A DNA stretch of 64,000 nt, from NCBI RefSeq assembly GCF_029868385.1, contig NZ_JARWNX010000052.1, forward strand, positions 20,491 through 84,490. The letters run 5' to 3'. The stretch comes from Nocardia cyriacigeorgica (lineage in GTDB: Bacteria; Actinomycetota; Actinomycetes; Mycobacteriales; Mycobacteriaceae). A program made the translations under genes and the position numbers. Below the pieces are notes generated by a model. It saw only the letters and a list, made by a program, of their open reading frames with translations, did no database searches and was not told where the DNA came from. Shown piece by piece: positions 1-7,868 of the stretch. The first letter of the stretch is position 1, and each line of letters opens with the position of its first letter.

Positions 1-73
1 GCATCGTCGTCGATTGGTGCCGGTGCGGGCAGGGCCGCTGATGTCTTCGGGGCATCGTCGGCCTGGTACGGCC

Positions 74-994
74 CTACGCCTTGCCGAGCAGAACCGGTTG
101 CTGTTCGCGGATCAACTGGACGAGCGCGTCGACCACCGCGGCCACCTCGGGGCGGCGCAAGGTTTCCGGCCGGGCGACCAGCCAGTAGGACAGCGGGATC
201 GTGACGGCATCGGGCAGCACTCGGATCAGGTCGTCGTGGCGGTCGGCCATGAAGCACGGGAGTAGGCCGAGACCGGCTGCGGCGCGGGTGGCTTCGACGT
301 GGACGAAGACATTCGTCGAGGTCACCGACTCGCGCATGGCGGGCGCGAAGCTCGAAGCCAGATCCAGATCGTCCACCTGGAGCATGGAATCGATGAAGTA
401 CACCAGTGGGTGAGCGGCGAGATCGGCGATGGTGCCCGGCGTCCCGTATTCGTCGAGGTAATCGCGGGACCCGTAGAGGCCGAGACAGTAGTCACCGAGC
501 CGAATCGCCTTGGCGCGCTGCACCTGCGGTTCGCCGACGACGACCTCGATATCCAGACCGGACCGCTGCTGTGAGGCCCGCCGGGTGGTGGCGACGATCT
601 CGACGGCGACCCGTGGATGCTCGCGCCGGACCCGCGCGGCGGCGGGTGCGGCGAGATAGGCACTGAACCCGTCGGTCGCCGACAAGCGCACCACACCCTC
701 GAGCGTCCGGCGGTCCGGTGGGACTGCGATGAACTTGACCGCCGCCTCGATGGATTCCGCCGCAGCCAACGCCGCACTGCCGAGTTCGGTGAGTTCCCAA
801 CCACCCGCCGAGCGGGTGAGTACCCGACCGCCGAGGGCATGCTCCAACGCGGCGATGCGGCGGGCGATGGTGGTGTGGTTGATGCCGAGTTCGTTCGCGG
901 CGGTGACGTAGCGGCCCGAACGCCCGACGGCCAGCAGCACCAGCAGATCGTCGGCGCTGGGACGACGAGCCGGACCGGACGCGGACGCATTCAC
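74..994 (-). CDS. LysR-family transcriptional regulator
   Basis: A 306-aa LysR-type regulator, the usual family length, with an N-terminal winged HTH at about residues 10-70 (segment NELGINHTTIARRIAALEH) and a substrate-binding domain in the remainder. I chose the GTG at 994 because it puts the HTH about ten residues from the start. The open frame continues upstream to 1336, but that extension is Ala/Arg-rich and unlike the family; an ATG at 1036 is the main alternative. A perfect inverted repeat (995-1012) touches this start codon, and no good ribosome binding site precedes it, so a leaderless transcript is possible. It is divergent from the MFS carrier gene, the classical LysR arrangement, so control of the carrier and of the SDR behind it is the natural inference. 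The inducer is unknown. Confidence 0.85.
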   Translation of the reverse strand: MNASASGPARRPSADDLLVLLAVGRSGRYVTAANELGINHTTIARRIAALEHALGGRVLTRSAGGWELTELGSAALAAAESIEAAVKFIAVPPDRRTLEGVVRLSATDGFSAYLAAPAAARVRREHPRVAVEIVATTRRASQQRSGLDIEVVVGEPQVQRAKAIRLGDYCLGLYGSRDYLDEYGTPGTIADLAAHPLVYFIDSMLQVDDLDLASSFAPAMRESVTSTNVFVHVEATRAAAGLGLLPCFMADRHDDLIRVLPDAVTIPLSYWLVARPETLRRPEVAAVVDALVQLIREQQPVLLGKA

Positions 995-1012
995 GTCTGC
1001 ATTTTTGCAGAC
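995..1012. promoter_or_regulatory. Palindrome, probable LysR operator
   Basis: GTCTGCA-TTTT-TGCAGAC is a perfect 7-bp inverted repeat with a 4-nt centre, in the divergent gap between the LysR gene and the MFS gene and directly abutting the LysR GTG. It contains the T-N11-A pattern expected of LysR binding sites. Binding there would allow autoregulation and control of the divergent carrier. Confidence 0.6.
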
Positions 1013-1133
1013 ATACCCTGCGCATCTGGCCATTGCCGCCGATAACCCTGTGCACTGATACTCATCGTCATGACCTGTGGCGGCCATCACATCCGATCGA
1101 TGGGTTGGTCGCGCTGATGAGGGAGTTTCAACG

Positions 1134-2543
1134 ATGAGCGTGCACGACGCGGCGAAGCAGACCGCCCCAGCAGCACCGACCGGCCTACGCAGAGTGGTCG
1201 CCGCGTCGATGGCGGGGACGGTGGTGGAGTGGTATGAGTTCTTCCTGTACGGCACCGCCGCGACGCTGGTGTTCAGCAAGGTGTTCTTCGCCGAGGGCAC
1301 CAGCGATCTGGACGCGATCCTCGCGGCGTTCGTCACCTATGCGGTGGGCTTCGCGGCCCGGCCGCTCGGCGGCGTCGTCTTCGGCCACTTCGGTGACAAA
1401 TACGGACGGAAGAAGCTGCTCCAGTTCAGCCTGCTGCTGGTCGGTGCCGCGACCTTCCTGATGGGCTGTCTGCCGACCTTCGGGCAGGTCGGCTATTGGG
1501 CGCCGACCTTGCTGGTCATCCTGCGCTTCATCCAGGGTTTCGCCGTGGGCGGCGAATGGGGTGGTGCGGTGCTGCTGGTGGCCGAACACAGCCCCAACCG
1601 CAGCCGCGGATTCTGGGCGAGCTGGCCGCAGGCGGGTGTGCCCGCGGGCAATCTGCTGGCCACGGTCGTCTTGCTGGCGCTGACCTCGACCCTCTCGGAC
1701 GCGGCATTCCTCAGCTGGGGGTGGCGGGTCGCGTTCTGGCTGTCGGCGGTGGTGGTGCTCGTCGGCTACTACGTGCGCACCAAGGTCACCGACGCGCCGA
1801 TCTTCGTCGCCGCGCAGCAGGAGGCCGAGCAGGCCCGCGCCACCTCGTTCAGCGTGGTCGAGGTGCTGAAGCGTTATCCGCGTGGCGTTTTCACCGCGAT
1901 GGGTCTGCGCTTCGGCGAGAACATCATGTACTATCTGGTCGTCACGTTCACGATCACCTATCTCAAGGTGCAGGTCGATGTGGATACCGACACCATCCTG
2001 TGGTGGTTGCTGATCGCACACGCCATCCACTTCTTCGCGATCCCGATGGTCGGCAGGCTCAGTGACCGGTTCGGCCGGCGGCCGGTATATCTGATCGGCG
2101 CGATCACCGCAGGCACCTGGGGCTTCTTCGCCTTCCCGATGATGGACAGCGGCCATAACGCGATCATCCTGTCCGCGATCATCATCGGCCTGCTGTTCCA
2201 CGCACTCATGTACGCCGCGCAGCCCGCGATCATGGCGGAAATGTTCCCCACCCGGATGCGGTACTCGGGCGTCTCGCTGGGCTATCAGGTGACCTCGATC
2301 GTCGCGGGCTCGCTCGCCCCGATCATCGCCGTGCGGCTACTGGACACCTTCGACTCCTCGGTGCCGATCGCCTGGTATCTGGCCGGTGCCTGCGCCGTGA
2401 CCGCCGTCGCGGTGATCGTCGCCAGGGAGACCAGCGGCCTCGACCTCGCCGATATCGACTCGGCGGATGCGGCGAATCTGGCGGATGAGGCCGAGCGGGC
2501 CGCGACGATCGCGCCTACGCCCGTACCGGTGATCGCGAAATGA
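1134..2543 (+). CDS. MFS transporter, metabolite:H+ symporter (MHS) family
   Basis: A 469-aa inner-membrane carrier with about 12 hydrophobic segments. The MHS-type signature sits in the loop between the second and third segments (GHFGDKYGRKKL, around residues 85-95) and a second copy-like motif (GRLSDRFGRRPVY) occurs mid-protein, as in the ProP/ShiA/KgtP family of proton symporters for small carboxylates and zwitterions. The ATG at 1134 is preceded by GAGGGA; an in-frame start at 1077 would add a tail that does not look conserved. The gene faces the LysR gene and is followed by a 3-hydroxybutyrate-dehydrogenase-like SDR and a leucine/acetoacetate pathway, so a short hydroxy- or keto-acid such as 3-hydroxybutyrate is a reasonable but unproven substrate. 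Confidence 0.85.
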   Translation: MSVHDAAKQTAPAAPTGLRRVVAASMAGTVVEWYEFFLYGTAATLVFSKVFFAEGTSDLDAILAAFVTYAVGFAARPLGGVVFGHFGDKYGRKKLLQFSLLLVGAATFLMGCLPTFGQVGYWAPTLLVILRFIQGFAVGGEWGGAVLLVAEHSPNRSRGFWASWPQAGVPAGNLLATVVLLALTSTLSDAAFLSWGWRVAFWLSAVVVLVGYYVRTKVTDAPIFVAAQQEAEQARATSFSVVEVLKRYPRGVFTAMGLRFGENIMYYLVVTFTITYLKVQVDVDTDTILWWLLIAHAIHFFAIPMVGRLSDRFGRRPVYLIGAITAGTWGFFAFPMMDSGHNAIILSAIIIGLLFHALMYAAQPAIMAEMFPTRMRYSGVSLGYQVTSIVAGSLAPIIAVRLLDTFDSSVPIAWYLAGACAVTAVAVIVARETSGLDLADIDSADAANLADEAERAATIAPTPVPVIAK

Positions 2544-2579
2544 GCGCATTCGAAGGAGGCTGCGAAATCGTGTGGGGCC

Positions 2580-2593
2580 GCCGGTCGACCGGC
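2580..2593. repeat. 14-bp perfect palindrome between carrier and SDR genes
   Basis: GCCGGTCGACCGGC lies in the 130-bp gap between the MFS and SDR genes, 36 bp after the MFS stop codon. It could form a short stem with a TCGA loop or act as a protein site. There is no following T-run, so a terminator function is weakly supported. Confidence 0.35.
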
Positions 2594-2673
2594 CCGGTCA
2601 GTAGCACCTGTCAGTGGGTTCGCGGGAACACGCCCACCACGGCCCAGCACGTGCGAACTCGGGCGGCGGTTCG

Positions 2674-3420
2674 ATGAGCACGCTCGAGGGGCGCCGCGCG
2701 CTGGTGACCGGCGGGGCGAGCGGAATCGGTGCGGCCTGCGCTCATGCCCTCGCCGCGCGCGGTGCCCACGTCACGGTCGCCGATATCGACGAGGTCGGTG
2801 CGAAGACGCTGGCCGAGGAGATCGGCGGCACCGCATGGGCGGTGGATCTGCTCGATGTCGCCGAACTCGAGGACTTGACCCTCGACATGGACATCCTGGT
2901 GAACAACGCAGGCGTCCAGCGCATCGACCCGATCACCGATTTCGCGCCGGAACGGTTCCGCACCCTGATGACGCTGATGGCCGAGGCGCCGTTCCTGCTG
3001 ATCCGGGCCGCACTCCCGCATATGTACGAGCAGGGGTTCGGCCGAATCGTCAACATCTCCTCGGTGCACGGTCTGCGGGCCTCGGAGTACAAGGTCGCCT
3101 ACGTCGCCGCCAAACACGCCTTGGAGGGCATTTCCAAGGTGACTGCGTTGGAGGGCGGCAGGCACGGCGTGACGAGCAACTGCGTCAACCCCGGATATGT
3201 GCGCACCCCCCTGGTCGACAAGCAGATCGCCGATCAGGCCAGAACTCATGGCATCGCCGAAAGCGAAGTCCTGGAACGGATTCTGCTCACCGAGAGCGCG
3301 ATCAAACGGCTGGTGGAGCCGGAGGAAGTCGGTGCGCTCACCGCATGGCTGGCGGGGCCAGACGCTGGGATGGTCACGGGCGCCTCCTACACGATGGACG
3401 GAGGTTGGAGCGCCCGGTGA
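2674..3420 (+). CDS. SDR oxidoreductase, probable 3-hydroxybutyrate dehydrogenase
   Basis: A 248-aa classical short-chain dehydrogenase. The NAD-binding motif TGGASGIG is near residue 12, NNAG is mid-protein, the catalytic Ser lies in NISSVHGL and the Tyr/Lys pair in YVAAK. The SSVHGL...YVAAKHALEG context and GYVRTPLVDKQIADQA are typical of D-3-hydroxybutyrate dehydrogenases, which interconvert 3-hydroxybutyrate and acetoacetate. The ATG at 2674 gives a standard N-terminus; an in-frame start at 2614 would add 20 unconvincing residues. It follows the MHS carrier by 130 bp and converges with the TetR gene. Acetoacetate is also the product expected from the citE-type lyase and the substrate of the synthetase at 10399-12348, so it fits the wider pathway. 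Exact substrate is inferred. Confidence 0.75.
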   Translation: MSTLEGRRALVTGGASGIGAACAHALAARGAHVTVADIDEVGAKTLAEEIGGTAWAVDLLDVAELEDLTLDMDILVNNAGVQRIDPITDFAPERFRTLMTLMAEAPFLLIRAALPHMYEQGFGRIVNISSVHGLRASEYKVAYVAAKHALEGISKVTALEGGRHGVTSNCVNPGYVRTPLVDKQIADQARTHGIAESEVLERILLTESAIKRLVEPEEVGALTAWLAGPDAGMVTGASYTMDGGWSAR

Positions 3421-3460
3421 TCGGTCGAATCCGGCGGTGAGGCGCCGAACAGCGACCGCG

Positions 3461-4054
3461 TCAGCTCAACGCCGCGATCGCCATCTCCCGCAGAATCGCC
3501 CGAGCACGTGCCGCGGTCGCCGGGGTCGCACTGTGTGGGGTGGAGTTCAGCAGGCCGAAGGTGGCGTGGGCCTTCACGCGGGCTGCGTCTTCGGGCAGGT
3601 CGGGGTGCAGTTCGCGCTGTACGCCCACCCAGATCTCGACGTAGCGGCGCTGGAAGCGGCGCACTTCGCGGCGGGCGGGTTCGGGGACGTTGTCGAGGTC
3701 GCGGTCCTGGATGCGGATGAGTTCGGGCTCACCGAGCGCGAAGTCCAGGTGGAAGTCGACCAGACGGCCCAGCGCCGTGAGCGGCGACTCCGCATCGGCC
3801 ACCACGGCCTCGCCGCCCTCGAACAGGCGGCGGCTGACCCCGACCAGCAGTTCGACCAGCAGCGCCTCCTTGTTCGGGAAGTGCCGGTACACGGCGGGGC
3901 CGCTGATACCGACGGCCGCGCCGAGATCGTCGAGGCGCATGCCGAGGAAGCCGCGGTCGGCGATGAGCCGGGCGCCCGCATCGAGCAACTGCCGCCTGCG
4001 CTCGGCTTTCTGCTGTTCACGGCGCGTGAGCGTGCCGGTTTCCGTGCCGGTCAT
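3461..4054 (-). CDS. TetR-family regulator of the leucine/acyl-CoA cluster
   Basis: A 197-aa TetR-type repressor. The HTH spans about residues 25-70 (LDDLGAAVGISGPAVYRHF) and the C-terminal domain is a ligand-binding helical bundle. It is divergent from accD1 with a 93-bp gap that holds two GTTA-N8-TAAC inverted repeats, the expected operators. The order TetR / accD1 / accA1 / fadE / maoC / citE matches M. tuberculosis Rv2506 to Rv2498c, whose Rv2506 is also a divergent TetR gene. By analogy the ligand is probably an acyl-CoA of leucine or related catabolism. The sequence shows family and context; the ligand is inferred. Confidence 0.85.
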   Translation of the reverse strand: MTGTETGTLTRREQQKAERRRQLLDAGARLIADRGFLGMRLDDLGAAVGISGPAVYRHFPNKEALLVELLVGVSRRLFEGGEAVVADAESPLTALGRLVDFHLDFALGEPELIRIQDRDLDNVPEPARREVRRFQRRYVEIWVGVQRELHPDLPEDAARVKAHATFGLLNSTPHSATPATAARARAILREMAIAALS

Positions 4055-4085
4055 CGGCGCTCCTCCCAGCCGGTCTGGACAACTC

Positions 4086-4103
4086 GGTTAGTAAAGATTA
4101 ACC
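4086..4103. promoter_or_regulatory. Inverted repeat 1, probable TetR operator
   Basis: GGTTA-N8-TAACC, with perfect 5-bp arms, lies 32 bp before the TetR start in the TetR/accD1 divergent gap. A second repeat with the same GTTA-N8-TAAC core begins 25 bp further along. Confidence 0.6.
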
Positions 4104-4110
4104 TGAATTC

Positions 4111-4130
4111 CAGTTATCAGCGATTAACTG
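4111..4130. promoter_or_regulatory. Inverted repeat 2, probable TetR operator
   Basis: CAGTTA-N8-TAACTG, with perfect 6-bp arms, ends 17 bp before the accD1 ATG. It shares the GTTA-N8-TAAC core with the repeat at 4086-4103. The core centres are 26 bp apart, so two dimers could bind cooperatively. Confidence 0.6.
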
Positions 4131-4147
4131 ACTGGCAGGATGGCGTG

Positions 4148-5764
4148 ATGACGATGACCATGGACCCGCGCGCGAGCGCCGCGGTCTCCGACAATTACGC
4201 GGCGCATCAGGCGCTGGTCGCCGATCTGCGCGCCCGGCTCGCCGCGACCGCGCTCGGCGGTCCCGAGAAGGCCAGGCAGCGCCATATCGCGCGCGGCAAG
4301 CTACTGCCGCGCCAGCGGGTGGATCAGCTGCTCGACCCGGGCAGTCCGTTCCTGGAGCTGTCACCGCTGGCGGCGACCGGGATGTACGACGACGAATGCC
4401 CCGGCGCGGGCGTCATCACCGGTATCGGCCGGGTGTCCGGGCGCGAATGCGTGATCGTCGCCAACGACGCGACAGTCAAGGGCGGCACCTACTACCCGCT
4501 ATCGGTGAAGAAGCATCTGCGTGCCCAGGAAGTGGCGTTGCAGAACCATCTGCCGTGTGTCTACCTGGTCGATTCGGGCGGGGCGTATCTGCCGCATCAG
4601 GACGAGGTGTTCCCCGATCGCGAGCATTTCGGCCGGATCTTCTACAACCAGGCGAATATGAGCGCCAAGGGCATCGCCCAGATCGCCGCGGTGATGGGTT
4701 CGTGCACCGCGGGCGGTGCGTATGTGCCCGCCATGAGCGATGAAGCGGTGATCGTGCGCGATCAGGGCACCATCTTCCTCGGCGGTCCACCGCTGGTGAA
4801 GGCCGCGACCGGTGAGGTCGTCACCGCCGAGGAACTCGGCGGCGGCGCACTGCATTCCCGCACCTCCGGTGTCACCGATCATCTCGCCGACGACGATCAG
4901 GACGCGTTGCGGATCGTGCGCCGCATCGTCGCCACCCTCGGCCCACGCCAGGACAGTCCATGGGAGGTGCGGCCGCCGGTGGAGCCAGCGGCGCCCGCCG
5001 AAGGGCTGTACGACGTGGTCCCGGTCGATCTGCGTACGCCCTATGACGTGCGCGAGGTGATCACCCGCATCGTCGACGGCGATCCCGGCGGCGGTAGCGG
5101 CTTCCACGAATTCAAGGCCGAGTACGGCAAGACCCTGGTCACCGGCTTCGCCCATATCCACGGCCATCCGGTCGGCATCGTCGCCAACAACGGCGTGCTG
5201 TTCAGCGAATCCGCCATGAAGGGCGCCCATTTCATCGAGCTGTGCGATAAGCGCAAGATTCCGCTGCTGTTCCTCCAGAACATCACCGGATTCATGGTCG
5301 GCCGCGATTACGAGGCGGGCGGTATCGCCAAGCACGGCGCCAAGATGGTGACCGCGGTGGCGTGTGCGCGGGTACCGAAGCTGACCGTGGTCATCGGCGG
5401 CTCCTACGGTGCGGGCAACTACTCCATGTGCGGACGCGCGTATTCACCGCGCTTCCTGTGGATGTGGCCCAATGCCCGGATCTCGGTGATGGGCGGCGAA
5501 CAGGCGGCCTCGGTGCTGTCGACGGTGCGCGGCGACCAACTCGACAGCAGCGGTAAGCCGTGGACCGAGGAGGATCAGGAGGAGTTCAAGGCGCCGATCC
5601 GCGATCAGTACGAGCGGCAGGGCAATCCCTACTACTCCACCGCGCGGATCTGGGATGACGGCGTCATCGACCCGGCCGACACCAGAACCGTGCTCGGCCT
5701 GGCCCTTTCGGTCTGTGCGCAGGCTCCGCTGGAACCTGTCTCCTACGGCGTCTTCCGGATGTGA
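4148..5764 (+). CDS. accD1: Acyl-CoA carboxylase carboxyltransferase subunit (methylcrotonyl-CoA carboxylase beta type)
   Basis: A 538-aa carboxyltransferase subunit that transfers CO2 from carboxybiotin to an acyl-CoA. Both halves of the fold are present, with the oxyanion glycine motifs GSCTAGGAYVPAM and GGSYGAGNYSMCGRAY, and the C-terminal end (APLEPVSYGVFRM) is typical of the methylcrotonyl-CoA/3-methylcrotonyl branch. The open frame extends far upstream into the SDR and TetR genes; the ATG at 4148, just after the operator region, gives the normal N-terminus (DPRASAAVSDNYAAH). The stop overlaps the biotin-subunit start as TGATG, indicating translational coupling. The locus matches M. tuberculosis accD1-accA1, where the complex is known to carboxylate 3-methylcrotonyl-CoA in leucine breakdown. 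Confidence 0.9.
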   Translation: MTMTMDPRASAAVSDNYAAHQALVADLRARLAATALGGPEKARQRHIARGKLLPRQRVDQLLDPGSPFLELSPLAATGMYDDECPGAGVITGIGRVSGRECVIVANDATVKGGTYYPLSVKKHLRAQEVALQNHLPCVYLVDSGGAYLPHQDEVFPDREHFGRIFYNQANMSAKGIAQIAAVMGSCTAGGAYVPAMSDEAVIVRDQGTIFLGGPPLVKAATGEVVTAEELGGGALHSRTSGVTDHLADDDQDALRIVRRIVATLGPRQDSPWEVRPPVEPAAPAEGLYDVVPVDLRTPYDVREVITRIVDGDPGGGSGFHEFKAEYGKTLVTGFAHIHGHPVGIVANNGVLFSESAMKGAHFIELCDKRKIPLLFLQNITGFMVGRDYEAGGIAKHGAKMVTAVACARVPKLTVVIGGSYGAGNYSMCGRAYSPRFLWMWPNARISVMGGEQAASVLSTVRGDQLDSSGKPWTEEDQEEFKAPIRDQYERQGNPYYSTARIWDDGVIDPADTRTVLGLALSVCAQAPLEPVSYGVFRM

Positions 5765-7860
5765 TGACCATGTTGAACAAGACTCATCCCGTCGGTTTCG
5801 ACACCGTCCTGGTCGCCAATCGTGGCGAGATCGCGGTGCGCGTCATCCGCACGCTGCGCGCCATGGGCATCCGCTCGGTCGCGGTCTACAGCGATGCCGA
5901 CGCCGACGCCAGGCATGTCCACGAGGCCGATATCGCGATCCGGCTCGGCCCCGCACCGGCACGGGAGAGCTACCTCGATATCAGCAAGGTGGTCGACGCC
6001 GCCGTGCGCACCGGTGCGCAGGCCGTGCATCCCGGCTACGGATTCCTGTCCGAGAACGCCGCTTTCGCCGCCGCACTGGCCGAGAAGGACATCGTGTTCC
6101 TCGGTCCGCCCGCGAAGGCGATCGAGGTGATGGGCGATAAGATCACCGCCAAGAACACGGTCTCGGCCTTCGATGTGCCGGTGGTGCCCGGTATCGCCGA
6201 ACCCGGACTCGATGATGCCGCGCTCATCGCGGCCGCAACCGAGATCGGCTATCCGGTGCTGGTCAAACCGTCCGCCGGTGGTGGCGGTAAGGGTATGCGG
6301 CTGGTCACCGACCCGGCCGAACTGCCCGCCGCGCTCACGAGTGCGCGCCGCGAGGCCGGTGCCGCATTCGGTGACGACACCCTGTTCCTCGAGCGGTTCG
6401 TCACCCGGCCGCGCCATATCGAGGTGCAGATCCTCGCCGACCAGCACGGCAATGTGGTGCATCTGGGCGAACGCGAATGCAGTTTGCAGCGCAGACATCA
6501 GAAGGTCATCGAAGAGGCACCCTCACCGCTGCTGGACGCGACGACCAGGGCCAGGATCGGCACCGCGGCCTGCAATACCGCGCGCAGCGTCGACTATGTG
6601 GGTGCGGGCACGGTCGAGTTCATCGTGTCGGCGGACCGTCCGGACGAGTTCTTCTTCATGGAGATGAACACCCGCTTGCAGGTGGAGCATCCGGTGACCG
6701 AGATGGTGACCGGCGTCGACCTGGTGGAATGTCAGGTGCGGGTAGCCGCCGGGCAGCGGATCACGTTGGCGCAGGAGGATATCCGGCTCATCGGGCATGC
6801 CGTGGAGGCCCGCGTCTACGCCGAGGATCCCGGCCGTGGTTTCCTGCCGACCGGTGGCACGGTCGTCGATCTGGCCGAGCCGAGTGGCAATGGCGTGCGG
6901 GTGGATTCGGGGCTGCGCGTCGGTACCGTCGTCGGCAGCGATTACGACCCGATGCTATCGAAGGTCATCGCGCACGGTCCCGATCGCGCGGCCGCATTGG
7001 CGACGTTGGACCGGGCACTGGCCGATACCGCGGTGCTCGGTGTGACGACCAATATCGAATTCCTGCGCTTCCTGCTCGCCGATCCCGATGTGGTCGCCGG
7101 TCGGCTGGATACCGCACTGCTGGATCGCCGGGCCGTCGATTTCACCCCGGCACCGGTCACCGATGACGCGTTCGCCGCGGGCGCGGTCTACCACTGGTTG
7201 CGCCGCTGGCCCGCGACGGTGCGCGATCCATGGCAGTTGCCGACCGGCTGGCGGGTCGGGGCCGCCGCCCCCACCTCGATCCGGCTCGACGGCGGCGATC
7301 GCATCGAACACGTCTACCTCACCGGTACGCCCGCGGCCGCCGAACTGCGGGTGGGTGCGGATGGTGCGCCCGTCGCGCTGCGCGCCGAACTCACCGCACC
7401 GGATGCGCTGACGATCACCGTCGACGGCCTGCGCCGCGACTACCGCGTCGCCGAACACGATCATCGCCTGTGGGTCGGCGGCCCGTTCGGGGTCATCGCG
7501 CTACGTGAGGTGGCGGAGGTGAATGTCCGCGCCGGTGATGCCGAGGCGGGCGATACCGAGATCCGCAGCCCCATGCCGGGTTCGGTGATCGCGGTGGTGG
7601 TGGAGCCGGGTGCGGAGGTCGCCGCCGGTGCGCCCGTTGTGGTGGTGGAGGCGATGAAGATGGAGCATTCGCTCACCGCCCCCGCCGCGGGCACTGTGGA
7701 GCTGCTGGTCCGCCCCGGCGATCAGGTGAGCCTCGACCAGGTCCTCGCCACGATCCACGCCGCCGATCCGGCGCGATCCGGCCCCGAATCCACCGCCTCG
7801 GCAGTCACCGGCACAGCACCGGACACGGTATCGACCGCCGATCACGCCTCAGACCGATAG
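5764..7860 (+). CDS. accA1: Biotin carboxylase/BCCP alpha subunit of acyl-CoA carboxylase
   Basis: A 698-aa alpha subunit. Biotin carboxylase comes first (N-terminal VLVANRGEIAVRVIRT; ATP-grasp loop KPSAGGGGKGMRLV; active-site EMNTRLQVEHPVTE), then a linker, then the biotinyl domain with EAMKMEH at about residue 630, whose Lys carries biotin. It supplies carboxybiotin to the beta subunit encoded just upstream. I chose the ATG at 5764, which overlaps the accD1 stop; GTG at 5761 and ATG at 5770 are also in frame. About 35 Ser/Thr/Ala-rich residues follow the biotinyl domain. Length and domain order are normal for actinobacterial AccA1. Confidence 0.92.
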   Translation: MTMLNKTHPVGFDTVLVANRGEIAVRVIRTLRAMGIRSVAVYSDADADARHVHEADIAIRLGPAPARESYLDISKVVDAAVRTGAQAVHPGYGFLSENAAFAAALAEKDIVFLGPPAKAIEVMGDKITAKNTVSAFDVPVVPGIAEPGLDDAALIAAATEIGYPVLVKPSAGGGGKGMRLVTDPAELPAALTSARREAGAAFGDDTLFLERFVTRPRHIEVQILADQHGNVVHLGERECSLQRRHQKVIEEAPSPLLDATTRARIGTAACNTARSVDYVGAGTVEFIVSADRPDEFFFMEMNTRLQVEHPVTEMVTGVDLVECQVRVAAGQRITLAQEDIRLIGHAVEARVYAEDPGRGFLPTGGTVVDLAEPSGNGVRVDSGLRVGTVVGSDYDPMLSKVIAHGPDRAAALATLDRALADTAVLGVTTNIEFLRFLLADPDVVAGRLDTALLDRRAVDFTPAPVTDDAFAAGAVYHWLRRWPATVRDPWQLPTGWRVGAAAPTSIRLDGGDRIEHVYLTGTPAAAELRVGADGAPVALRAELTAPDALTITVDGLRRDYRVAEHDHRLWVGGPFGVIALREVAEVNVRAGDAEAGDTEIRSPMPGSVIAVVVEPGAEVAAGAPVVVVEAMKMEHSLTAPAAGTVELLVRPGDQVSLDQVLATIHAADPARSGPESTASAVTGTAPDTVSTADHASDR

Positions 7861-7868
7861 GACTCACG

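Noticed and set aside
1..73. Possible gene end at the left edge
   Set aside because: Too short to judge; no domain or stop signal that I could support.
3197..4147. N-terminal extension of accD1 through the SDR and TetR genes
   Set aside because: It overlaps two good genes and the operator region and has no carboxylase homology; the ATG at 4148 gives the normal start.
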